64,000 nt of DNA. It comes from Hofstenia miamia. Taxonomy: Eukaryota > Xenacoelomorpha > Acoela > Hofsteniidae. The notes under the pieces are model-generated. The model had not been told where the DNA came from. It did not search any database and worked only from the letters and a program-made list of their open reading frames with translations. Below are positions 1 through 13,100 of the stretch, piece by piece. The DNA is taken from positions 840,405 to 904,404 of the forward strand of contig CABFPE010000215.1 in the NCBI GenBank assembly GCA_900660155.1, in the 5' to 3' direction. The position numbers and the translations under genes are program-made. Position 1 is the stretch's first letter, and every line of letters starts with the position of its first letter.

Positions 1-955
1 TATGCAGATGCAGTAATAAAAGGCATTCTTAGCATTTTATCTAGTAGGGCCAAAATAAAGTGAACAATAAGGTTAATAAGTACAATTTTTTTCAATATTT
101 TAGCTCAGGTTTTTACGAATTTTAAGAAAATTCTGCCTTGTCTTGGTCATTACTCGATTGATAAACGAGCGTTTCGAACACAGTAAAAAAGAATAGAATG
201 AAATTGATTGCCTAAAATAATGTAATTCAACAATGTCACAATAGTGTTACTAATGAGCTAAATCGTTATGTATCGCTATACCGGACTACTACAGATTGTA
301 ATAAACTTAATTCGAACAAAGTTTTTTACTTGTGTTAACAGTTGACATTTGCATCGGCTTTACTGACGACATCAATATGAATTCAAATGCTATATTGCAG
401 TGGAATTGTCAAAAATGGAACACTAAAAAATAAAAGATCCTTACAAGAAGTATGAAAAGCAAACTTGGAGGACCTTCCATTCAATTTCCTGCTCAAAATA
501 TACGTTTAGATGCGCGCGGTTACGTTATAACAGAATGATCGGTGTAAAAATAAAAGTTGATTCAGAACGTTTATCAAATATGAAAACTGCTCACATTAGT
601 ATTTCATGGCGGTCCATAATGTACAATCATTATATGCCTAGTTACGACAATCAAATCTTTTTGTGTAAATAAATTTCCCTATTAACGACGACTATTGTTT
701 ACATTAATTTGTTTTTGAAGTTTTTCAAACTTCTTTACTGCCTAATGAACACTATAATGGACTAACTTAAAGTACGCAAAACATTGAGATATGAAATTAA
801 ATAATCTATGTTATCCTTGGCCGAATGAGGTTAAACGAATGCCAAACTTTTCCAAAATAAATATGCAATTGAAAAATCGACATTTTATAGTCAAGATTTT
901 AAAAATATAAATTTCCTCGATTTTTTGAATCCATTGAAATTATGCTTCTACATAC
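1..955. other. Intron sequence, nothing recognised
   Basis: AT-rich sequence downstream of the last UBR5 exon in the window. No HECT C-lobe block, open frame or repeat was recognised. Confidence 0.5.
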
Positions 956-1195
956 CTTCCAACATTTCTAAATACAAAAAGCCGCTCCTTGGTTGGCTTG
1001 CCTAATTGTGGTGAGTAAAAGCCCTTCTTTCCTGGTTGAAAAAACAGGGGTGCACATTCACCTTGAGCTTCCGAAAAAATGGGGTCATCTTTAGTTGAGG
1101 TAGAAGTACTATCAGTTTGAGACTTGGGGCCTTCAACTCCTTCATTACTAAAATACAAATTCATTGTAGAAGAGTTATGCATCTTGCTATAGAGA
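956..1195 (-). CDS. UBR5: UBR5 exon 35 (HECT N-lobe, last exon in window)
   Basis: [20 protein letters not shown] and LFVFRNVGR match human APLFYQPGKRGFYTPRPGKN and LNCFRNIGR. The donor is GTATGT in phase 2. At the right edge the better-looking acceptor (exon from 1209) breaks the frame; an acceptor after CAAAAAG (exon from 1195) keeps it. The next exon, human ILGLCLLQNE, was not found in 1-955. Confidence 0.88.
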
Positions 1196-4100
1196 CTTTT
1201 TGCATATTCCTACAAGGAAACTTCAACTAATGATTAATACTTGAAATTAATTCCAAAAATTAAGGCATTTCATTCCATTTCGAAAACGTGCTGTATTTGG
1301 ATACAAGGCGTGTACAATTTTAGCATAGTAACAGTAACATAAAACAATACTTAACACGGCATTTGTGTTATTTACCTTAACGCCATTGCTACAATCATAT
1401 CATTGGCCTCTTGCACTTTATTGATAAAAGACTCATCATTGTTACGGAGAAGGCCGGGCTCTAATTCCATCAACATTCCCGTGATCTTAGCCGCATTAGT
1501 CTAAAGAAATTATTCGGAACATGAAAACTAAATGAAAAATTCAATACTGGATAAAGAGTGATAACTCTTGAATAGACCAGATCTCCAAGATTTTCACTTT
1601 CATCTGGCGTTCGTTCATCTTGAGGGGGGAAGGGAACGTAAGGTTGTGCATCTAAAGACATTGATGATCGTCGCGTTCGACTGCCTTGCGAACGACGTCC
1701 AGAGCGTGGTGGTTTCTTAGGTGCTTGACGATCTAAATTAAAACAAATACACGGGTAAAATATATTTATAAATAAATCAAAATAATTCTTCAATTTCAAT
1801 GCATATTTTGCGAGTTATAGTATTTTAAAATGTGTAAATTTAGTTTACTATATAGTTCATAATAAAAACTATCTCTCGGGGAATGAAGAAAGCAGATGCA
1901 TTATTGAAATAAAAACATCATTAGTGAAAAAATGTTACTGTTTGACGCTTAAATGATTTAAATGTTAACTCAGGCTAAAAGAAAACGACACTCACATCTA
2001 TGTCGAACTTCCATTACAACTCGTGATAGTAAAAGAGTTTTTTATTTCTAGCTGTTGATGATTCTCTAAAATCGTCAAGAATAAAGGGTCATCAATGTCC
2101 ATCTAAGGACACAAAATTGTTGAACAATTACCATTAATGCAATAATGGAAATATCAGCCTATCTTCTGGTAAAACACGACTTAAATTACATCTTGATTTC
2201 AGAACTAACCAATAGAAAATTCTAAATATTCCCGTTGTCCTCCAGCAAATTACTGTATGATTGCCTCAAAAATCCCCATTATTAGAATTAACAGCAGTAT
2301 TACTAGCTGTGAGTCCTACAGACATTGAAAGCTTCAGGTCAATATTTAAATTATGTGATACCGAAATATTTCTAGAGGATTTTGCTGTAACCAATAATTG
2401 TGAGGTTCTTGAAGAATAGGATTGATATACAGCCTGTTTCATATTAGTTTTCACACTGAGAAAATCTCAATTTTTAATGTTTAAATTTTCAGCAGCTATT
2501 TTGCAACTTAACTTCATAAAGCCACAACTTTCCTTACAACTTCTTACACTTATTTCAAACTATCAGTAAAATTTAGATATATTAAATGCAATAACACCTC
2601 ACTCTGCATGCTTTGAAAAAAAATATTGCTTATTTACATTACAAGGTTAAACACTGCAAATTCAATATCATCTCTAATACTCTACCATTACATAGATTTG
2701 TGATATCCAATTGAATTAGAGCTGCAATCAGCAGCTGTATAGAACTGATTGGTTATTTAATCTCATTAGCTCAACATGCCACGAGGAAAGGATACATCAC
2801 CACTCAAACAGACCGAAATTCGAACTCTTTTGCGAAATACAGATTTATCACATCGTGAGATAGCCAGATTGCTAGAGAAGGTCTGAATGTCACTAAAAGA
2901 AGCCAAAGAAGAGATCATTGTGGCAGAAAAAGGAAGACAACTGAAGCGAGTGGACAAGCGTTTTCTGAAGCGTGAAATAAGGAAAAATTATAGAACAACT
3001 AGCGCAAAGTTACGGAAGTCTAGAAGATGCTGGAACAAGTGTCAGTCGTACAACAGTTTGGCGCCGGTTGAAGGAGATGGACTGCAAATCACTGAAGCCC
3101 AGAAGAGTCCCATTACTGAATCATGCAATAAAGTGTAAGGGATTAGAATTTGCAAGGAACTTCCAACATTGGACACTTGAAGATTGGAAAAGGTAAATTT
3201 GAAATAAATTATTAATTTAAACTTCAATAATTGATATTTCCTTATCTAAATTGTGCGTTTTATTATTGATTTTATTAAAGTGCTTAAGTTAACATTATTT
3301 ATATTTAGGTGGCATTCAGTGATGAATCTTCCTTTAAATGTTCAAGCATCAATCCTCTCCGTGTTTAGACGTCACCCCAGACTCAAAGGCCAGTATATCA
3401 AAAGGTCAAACACCCGGTCAAAGTGATGGTCTGGTCCATTATGAACAGTCCTGGAACCGGAAGAATACATATTTGTGAGGGTTCAATGAATCAACATCAG
3501 TACTTGAGAGTCCTTCAGAATTGTGTGCAGCGTCAGATGGATGATTGGCAACAGTCTGGTGTTCAAACATACATGCATGACTCGGCACCTTGCCACAAAG
3601 TCAAAATCTGCACTCGGTATCTCTCCCAGAAAGATATCCCTGTGTTGCCATGGCCTGGTAACTCACCAGATTTGAACCCAATAGAGACACTGTGGGCTAT
3701 TGTCAAAAAACGACTCTCTGACGTGATATTTCTACTAGAGATGATTTAAATGATGCAATAATGCATATTTGGAATAGAGACACCTCCATAATAAATACTT
3801 GTAATAAACTGATTGAATCCAAGCTCTGATAGATGCCAAAGGTGGACATACTAAATTCTAGCTCTTAGGATCATTTGTTGTACATAAATACGGTATTATC
3901 TAACCTGAATTCATTGTAAATATAGTTTTTTTGTGAATTTAAATGAATTTTTTGTTGTATTAGTGATTTATTTTCATTTAGAATGGTTTTAATATTTAAA
4001 AATGCGAAATTTCGATAGTGCGAGAACTAATATGAAACAGACTGTACGTTGATTTATGTTTGTGGTTTCACTAAACGCCACCAACCTAATACATTGCAAG

Positions 4101-7100
4101 GTGAGACTTTCTAAAATGCTTCTTTTGATTCGTAAGTGTTTGAGTTAAATGCTAAAAGGCTTAATACAATTTTAGGCCAAACTTGTGTCGCGTTAATATT
4201 TATCGGCAATTCTATGCCTTTCGAAACTGTTATCTGGCCGGCAGCAATGTCGAAATAATCATTTGTGAAAGAGTTGTTAAATTTGCAAAAGGAAAAATTT
4301 AGCAATCTGATGGAAATCCAAAAAAAAACTAAACAAGTTTTCTTGTTGACTATGAATTTGCTTTTATTGTGTATTTGCACTCATTTACTTATTTACATTA
4401 CTCCATCGTTTTCCTGCATTTATTGATTTTATTGTATGCATGCTTTCTTTAAGAAATTGTATTAAAAGCAAAAGATGCCATAAAATCAGCCGAATTTCAC
4501 TCCAGTTACTGGAATTAGGCTGTATTATTCTGGGTTATTGGAATTACTTAGAGTTGAAAGTGCCGATTTTGACATCAAATCCGCGTATGAATCTCTGTCT
4601 CGAATGGACTTCAAGGAAGATCCTTGTTCTATTGGAGAGTATCTTAGAACACGCCTGAAATTCAATGATATTTCTATTATTTGCAATTAAGAGAAGGGGA
4701 AATCAGTCCGTATTAGTACAGCAAACTCCAAACTTGTCAGTCAACTTCTTGCACTGTGGAAAGAAGTTTTTCTCAGCTCCACAAGTTGCTTCAAAAGGAC
4801 AGAAACTTCCTTCCGGGGAATATTACTTTAAATTTTACTTCAATTTTGCAAACTCTGAAGTCCAATAAATTGTTTTAAAAACGTGTTTTAATAGGTTAAA
4901 ATAATAGGCTAAAAAACAAAAACTTTAGGTTAAAATTTCAAATTTTATAGGTTAAAATGTGGTTGCCCTAGGAATGAGTTATAGGGCTCAAACTTCACAT
5001 TTTTAAATAAATTGTCATACGGAATCATATGCATATGTACATTTATGGCAAAAAAGATCCGACTACTCATAATTAGTATAAATAGACAATCAAACTTGAT
5101 AAATACGATTGCGTAGTTGTCAACCAATAGGAAAAGATCGCTGTTTAGCTGCGCACAAGCCAAATATTTCAAGCTCACAAATTCTTAATGAGCTTTTCAG
5201 ATGATATATGCGTACATTATACCGCACAAAAACGATTTTCGTATAAAATATTGGGTTGTCAGAACTTTTTGGCCATAACTGTATATTATACTGGGGAATC
5301 TGACCCTACCACCACTTTTCAAGTAAGCACTACAGATCTATCAGATCTCTGGTTGTAGGGATAGCACATGATTATGTACTAAGTTTCGTGAGCCCATATT
5401 AAAAATTTAAAAATTAATTCTGCAACAAAATATCATCGCGAATCACACAATATCATTCGCATTCAACATCGAAATTCAATAATTATTTGCTGAGTACCGC
5501 CATGCCAATTATCAACATTTAACAACAATGCACTATTCTGAATTCATGAATGAAGAAATTGTGATGGTTGAGGCTTTTATCATCTCTTCATATCCTAAGG
5601 ATGCAAACTGACGACTTCATGGAACTTTCAGCAATAAGCCCTACTTTTACCACAGCCTTAATTGGGCTGGCAAAGCATTTTAAAACGTCGCTATCTTCAC
5701 CGAAACTACTAGGGGGTTGATGACTATTCAGATTGCCATCATAAGACGACAAACCACTTGAATGGGCCTATGAATTTTCACAACGTCTTTCTAAAAGCAT
5801 AAGAAAACTTTCTTCTGTTTTTGTGTAACCTTTAAAATCTTTTTCTATCACTTGCTGAACAATGATATCTCCACACCATGGCATCACTTATGACACACCA
5901 TGGAATAATTTATGAGATAGCAATATCAGTGTCCTTGAATACAGATATGTGCCACTACGTACTCTTAGATGCAATCGACGAGTTCTATCAACAGGATGGT
6001 ATACCTGTAAATTGTGAAATTCAGTTCGTTTTCTGTTGAACGTCAACCTGAAGAACCAATGGATTGGTCGAATTGGCACGATACACTGGCCATCAAGAGG
6101 CCCTGATTTAGAAGTGACTTTAAGGCTATATTCGTGACGACTTTACAGAGAAACACATAATCCTACTCTCAAAGCTTTAAAAGAAAGACATACGAGATTA
6201 CTCGATGATACAACTTCTTATAGGTCATTAATGACTGATTGCGAATTATACTCTGAAAATGGCGATGGTTACTTTGAAGAATTCATGTCAGTTAATAGTT
6301 TTTTTAGTATATTAAGGGACTTTCAAAATCAAATAAAAAATAAATTTGCCTGTTAATTATACAGTTTAATTAGATTACAGTGGAAATTTAAATGACAATC
6401 ACTCTTCTCATGAAAACTCATCTGTCATATCGGTGGAGAAGGATGTCTTGCAGCACCTGCCTTCGCCTATTGTATTAAAGTGTACACAACTTCTTGATCT
6501 GTTAAGAGAATCAAGGCTAAAGAAGTTCAACATTATTCCTGTTGAAGCTTCGATTTTGATAAATGAGGTTCAAGGATTCGTTATCGATCGTTTTGAACGA
6601 AATGAGCCAATTCCACATATGATATCGTCACCTGCCCCTGTTTTACCAGATGATAATGCAATGTATGCGTCAGTACTCAAGTCATCTTCAAGTGTCCTAG
6701 CTGAACGTCCTGGCGCAATACACGTGATATTGTTATGGATGAGATTAAAAAGCATGCCGTGGCTAATTTACAAACATCGTCAACAGAGAGAAATCTCACT
6801 TCTGAAATCAAAAATCTCACATGAAGAATGTCATATTCGGCTCTCCTGAAGAACGTGATGCTGACACTGTTGTTGCTGAATTACTGTCAACTTGTGCTGT
6901 TCCTCCTTCCGTTCAACCAGTTCGGTCTGAACGAATTGGTGCAGAAAACAAGGATAAAAATAAGGTCTGTCCCATCAAAGTTACATTTGTGAATACAGAT
7001 GATGCCAACAAGCTTTTTAACAATATATCAGCACTGTATGGAAACAAGGGCTTTTCTTCAATATCTGTTAGGCATGACCTCACCATGCTTCAGGTTTAGA

Positions 7101-10100
7101 TCCGCAAGGAGATGGTTGCTATTTTGAAAGACCAAGTGGCGTGTGGTTCACAAAAGACCACAACCTTTCACCTAAGTTGGTGTCTTTATAATGCAAGGTC
7201 CATCAGGCGGAAGGCAGTAGCTATACATCATATGATAGTTGAAAATGACATTGAGGTGCTCCTTATCAGTGAAACTTGGCTCTCTGAGGGTGATAATTCC
7301 TCTGTTAATAAGCTGCATCTTCCTGGCTTCAACTTGGTTCATTGTGATTGTGGTAGTCGCAGTGATGTGTTGCTCTGCGTCTTCAAATCCTTTCTAAAAG
7401 ACTCGTCGATAGTTGATACTCTGTCACGATGTTCAAATTATGTCTCATTTGAATCTCTCTTCATATCCTTTAATACATCTGCAGTTCATTGTGATGTTCT
7501 TCTCTTGTACGGAACGGAAGGTATCATCAACATTTTCATCAAGGAGTTCACCGATTGTATATCGTCATTAAAAGTGTCATCATCTCGCCAGCTAATTATT
7601 ACTGGCGATTTTAATCTTTGTCATCCCTCTCCAGAAAACATGTGCTTGGATCACAAATTTCAGTTGTGTTTTGAGTCTCTGGATCTTGTCCAATTAGTTT
7701 CAATGCCCACTACTCCCCAGGGCATCCTTCTTGACCTCGTCATAACTCCAACAGATTATGGAGTTTTGGATATATTTTCTTTGAATTCAGTTCATCTGTC
7801 GGACCATTTCCCTATAATATTCCACACACCCGCGTCGGTTCTCAAAGAGTCTGCTGAATTTGTCATCCAATCCAGTAGAACGTGATCATCAGTGAATCAT
7901 GTTGACTTGCAGGACGCACTGTCTCGTGAATTGTATTACTTATGCAATGTCTCATCTCAGAATACTGACGCCCAGGTGCAGCTACTACATGATGTGCTGG
8001 AGTCTGCAGCTAATAATGTAGCTCGGATCAAAAATATCCGAGTCAAACTGCACAAAAAGCCAGTCTGGCAAACTGCGGACATCTCAGAGAAGATTCGAGA
8101 GGTCAGACGACTTGAACGTGGTTTCAGAAAGGGAAAGATTAGTAAAGATGTACTATCAATGTTCTTTCACCTTTTATCTTTGCACATTGACATCGTAAAC
8201 TCAACAGCTTCTAATCAGCATGGGGATACATATTCAGTGTTGAAATCGTTAACGTCTTTTATATATATATATATATATATATAAATCCTGGCACTATAGA
8301 TAGTTTTCGCGTATTTATGCTGGCGCTGTATAATTCCATTATTTATATTGGCGCGACCGGCTATGGTAAAACGAAAAAAATTAAAATTAAAAAATCGAAA
8401 TTTTTAAAATCTCATATTGTAGGTATGGGCATAAGCTATCCATGAAAGAAATTTAAAGTCAATTCAGACCATACAAAAAAATGACATGGTGCAGGCGCTA
8501 GCGACTACGACAAAAAAGTCGCCCTGGCGCGACTCTAGTCGGAATCGCCAGCATATGTATATACATATATTTATATATATATATCCATGGACATACATAC
8601 TTGAAGTACTGGATCGGGAAGTTAAGTAATCTAAAGGTGGTAAAGGCAAGTCTGCAAGAAGAGCTTCAGAAATGGCTGAATAAAAACTACGCGATACGCC
8701 TTCGCCTTCACCAGGTTCGTTTTTGAATGAAACCTTAACTTTGTGAACAGCCATTGGTAAAGAGCAACTTCGTTTGGAATAATGTAATTGGCGCAATGTT
8801 TGTAAAATCAAACAAGATCGTTCTCGTTCAACCTAAATGTCAAACGAAGTGTATACTTATGGAGTAAAATATTTAAATAAAATTTTTCACATAAAAATGA
8901 AGATTTTCTAAATTGCACTCTAAAAAAACTACTACATAATTTTCGGGTCGGACACCAGGATTTACGTGAAAAACGTCATTTCCTAATGAAAAAATTGTTA
9001 AAGATTTTAGTTAAAAATAGTCAGCCATTTAAGAAATCTATCCATTATGCACATTAAAGAAAACAATTTCTGATCAAAAAGATCAGAAAGATTGTTAAAT
9101 TTGTTAGCTTTACCTCGATTACCTCGATGGAGTCATGGAAAGAAAGAAGAATATAAATATATGTAAATATCAGTTTCTTCAATATTCACTGAGTTTAACA
9201 CGTAGTAGTGTAAGATCTAATGTATTAGAATCGATAATATTTTTCTTTAATATGTTATCTGACTTTTTGACTACCCTGTATATTGTGAAAAACAAAATTA
9301 TTAGAATTTTAAGTTATACAAACTTTTGAAAATTGTGAATGACACTAATTGATTGCTTTCATAAATGAAAGTTTTGTGAATTTGTCAATTATTGTAATTA
9401 AAGATAAGTTTTAAACAATTTCTTACAAGCATAATTAATTTTAATCGATATCTTACGTCTAATAAAAAGTATAAAAAATATTTTCAGTGCATAAACACTG
9501 CTCTTGAGTTTTAGTGACAAATACTCGAAGCTCTTTTGACACAAGATTGTACTGGAAAACAATCGCAATTTCCTGTATTTATGTTAAAAGACTAACAAAG
9601 CAAAGTAATTAACATAGAGAGAAATAGTCTCCCTGCGATAATTCATTTTAATACACTAATGACAAAACGAACACTTAAAGCTAAAATTGTTGATGAGTCA
9701 ATGCATTTTTGGGTGAATATAAGGAATTCCACTTAAAAAATAACATTTCATAAAGCAAGCGTAACATCAAGGCTTATTATAGTATAAAACATGATTCTTC
9801 TCCGTTATTTCAAGTAACGGTTAGCTTTTTATTAAAGTACGAATTCACCCATGTTAGGGCAATTAAAAAGTTTCTATACTTCCCAATGGTTGACAGAAAT
9901 TTGAAAAGCGTACAATTTAGAGGTCTCTTATGAACCTAAACGAATTTTGGAAAAATGTACAAGCTAAAAAATTGGACAGCTGAAACACTCATTGGGGAAA
10001 AGAAAATTATTATTGAGAGAAAACAAGGAAATGTTGCTTAAATGATCTTAAAAAAGCATTTGAAGAACCAAACGACTTTATAATACATAAAGCGCAATGG

Positions 10101-13100
10101 AAAATTACAACAATGTGTAGGCTCTTGATCTCTAAAAGAATTTAATGAAAATCCAAGAAATATAAAGTATACTAATAAAGACATTACTCAATACGATTTT
10201 CATAATTTCGATTTGAAATATATTAGCGAAATTAAAAAAATAAACTTTTGTGTTGCAACTTGAACTGATATTTATATAAAATATGCAATCATAAAACCTG
10301 TGTAAATTCTTTGAACTTATTATAGAAACAGTTCAAAGTTAAATCAAATCGTAAAAGTAACAGGAAGTAAGGCTGATAAAAAGTTTATCTAAGAATATTT
10401 TAAACACCGAAGAGACAAATGCTTCGTTATCTTTCTGTTTTGGAGCTAAATTAATATTAAAGTGAACGAATGAAATGACTGACAGAGGAGATTGGAGCAA
10501 GCTGAAGTTTAATAAAGATTGAGAAAGGAGATGTATGAATATCACGTTAAGAAAAACTGTAATTAACGTTCTTAAAAAACTTTTTACAAAAGCAATTGAG
10601 ATTTGAAATTAATCAATAATGACATCAATTTAATAAATAATTGTTTAAAATGTAAAAAAATATATAAGGTATTGGGAAATATTTATCAAGTTTCCTAAAG
10701 ATTACAACGTATATCTTTGATTCTTATGAAATTATGAAATAAATTCAAAGCAACAAAATCAATACGAAAATTTACAATGAGTTGTGATATTTATGAATTA
10801 ACTTTCTCACTGGTTTCAGCAGCTGTTGTCTCATAAAAAGTTTCCTAACAGACCAGTTGCAACGAGTAAAGGTGTATCACAATGCACAATGATGGGCCCG
10901 TTGCTATTTACTATATATACAAATAGATTACATAAGCGTTCTAAACAGCAAAATATATTATGACATCTGCATTGACAATTTGAAAGAGAACTCGAACAAA
11001 TTAATAGTTGAACTGACTGTGGATATAAAAGAAATCATAAAATATTTAACTAGCATAGACTAAATATAAATATAGCAAAAAGACATTTCTTTGTTTTTTG
11101 TACAAAAAAAGATTTTGCAGCAAAGAAGTCTTTAAATGATAAGGTGCAAAAAAAACATGTTAATCAGACAACTACACAAAATTCATTAACGAAAAAATTC
11201 GTAATATATGCATGGGAATTAGACACTTGGCTCAATGAATTCATTGTTGGCAGTCTTCTTATCTAATCAACACTTGATATGAGCCATACAACTATACATT
11301 TTCAATTTATACCAGCCAGCACCTTTCACTTTGTAAATTATATAAACTAATTAGACAAAAAGACAAAACATAAGATTAAATAAAATGTAAGAAATAAACA
11401 AGTGTTGATAGATGGATACAATAAAATCAATCTAACGTTGCAAAATCATTTTCAAATTCAGTTTACAAATTATGCGTCAATCTCGATTTAGAATTTAAAA
11501 ATCTATTAAAAAATAAGACAAAAGGACTTCGGGATATCATTTGCATTCTCAAATTGCATACTCAACAGATAACATTAACATGCTAGTGTACAGTGCACAT
11601 TGCAATTTTTGTAAATTTTTATGAAATATTTATTATTTTAGAAAAAACGTTTGCTAATAAAGTATTTTGATTTTGTAGTTTCAAAAATATACCTCTAGAA
11701 TAAGATCTCTAGTTTGGCTATTGCGAAGTTTTTCCATTTCTTTTTTAAACCTTGCTTCTCTAACATCAAATCCACCGACTTCACTCAACAATGACCCGTT
11801 CTCTGAGCCAACGTCTTCCATAAATATTCGACTGAACAACTCAAGGCAATTTTTCCACCGTCCAAGCAACATATCGTGCGACAGTTGAGAACAAATTCGC
11901 CAAGTTGGAGTCTCTCTCCTAAATAGATGTCATTTATATGTAAAATATGCAGAATCACTAAACAAAAGTTTATATAGAAGAAATTTCAGCTAAATCGTGA
12001 CTAACTTTCAATGGAGCCGTTAATAAGTTACTTTAATATCTGTAGCAAGGTGGTACTGAATATTAAATATCATCTTGACCTTAAACCCATTACCTTAAAA
12101 ACAGGCTGAATTTGTACCATGACAAAATATGAAATATGAATGGAAAATAGCACATGTCGTAACTTATGGCGCAATAATGGGTTTGTGAATAAAGCTACAA
12201 CAAAGATGGATCATTACGAATAAAATTTCAAGTGCTTAGCGTTAACATTGCAACCGAGAAAACTAAAAATATGACGTGAACAACGTCATTACGCTACATC
12301 TCACATCAGCTTTGGAACCGGGGCTGATTTTTGGGCTCAGCCCGGCCAGTNTGAAATATGAATGGAAAATAGCACATGTCGTAACTTATGGCGCAATAAT
12401 GGGTTTGTGAATAAAGCTACAACAAAGATGGATCATTACGAATAAAATTTCAAGTGCTTAGCGTTAACATTGCAACCGAGAAAACTAAAAATATGACGTG
12501 AACAACGTCATTACGCTACATCTCACATCAGCTTTGGAACCGGGGCTGATTTTTGGGCTCAGCCCGGCCAGTCTCTTAACCTGGCCCGATTTTTTTCAAA
12601 AAACAACATTATATTGAGCAAAATTGTGATCCGCGGCTTTTTTTAGAAACCATATCGGCTCATCAATGCCTAAACTATAATAAAATTGTTTTGTACAGAT
12701 CTGAACAAAAGTATTGAGACAGCACACTAAAATAATGTTTACTCAAATGCTTAATAGTTATTAAAATATATTTTACTGTGTATCCATTGCTCAAGACTTT
12801 AACTTTCCTAACCTCTAAGATCATGCCCTGATACCTTCCTGAATTTATTAGAAATTTTTTTCGAGAAATACTTAAGGCTTAAACTTAAACTCCAATAATC
12901 ATTTTACCAATGTTACAAGAAATCCTGTTAGGTGCATTATAACAAAATTTGAGAGAGATTGAACAATATTGGTGCTAAAAAACAGGGTATTCTCGCAAAT
13001 CTACTTATACAGATGACAACGCACTATTTTATAAATTGAAGAGGAATCTCTGAAAAACTTAATCACCTCTGGAAATGCATTGTTAGCAGAATTCTCGTGT

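Larger units (their letters stand above)
6385..8258 (+). mobile_element. Non-LTR retrotransposon (CR1/L2/Jockey type), ORF1 and endonuclease part only
   Basis: Plus-strand LINE 5' section: ORF1-like frames, an apurinic-type endonuclease frame, then a linker ending abruptly at the (AT)n tract at 8259. No reverse transcriptase follows, so the 3' half is missing. Most LINE copies lose the 5' end, so this is unusual and suggests a later deletion or recombination at the (AT)n. Confidence 0.82.
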
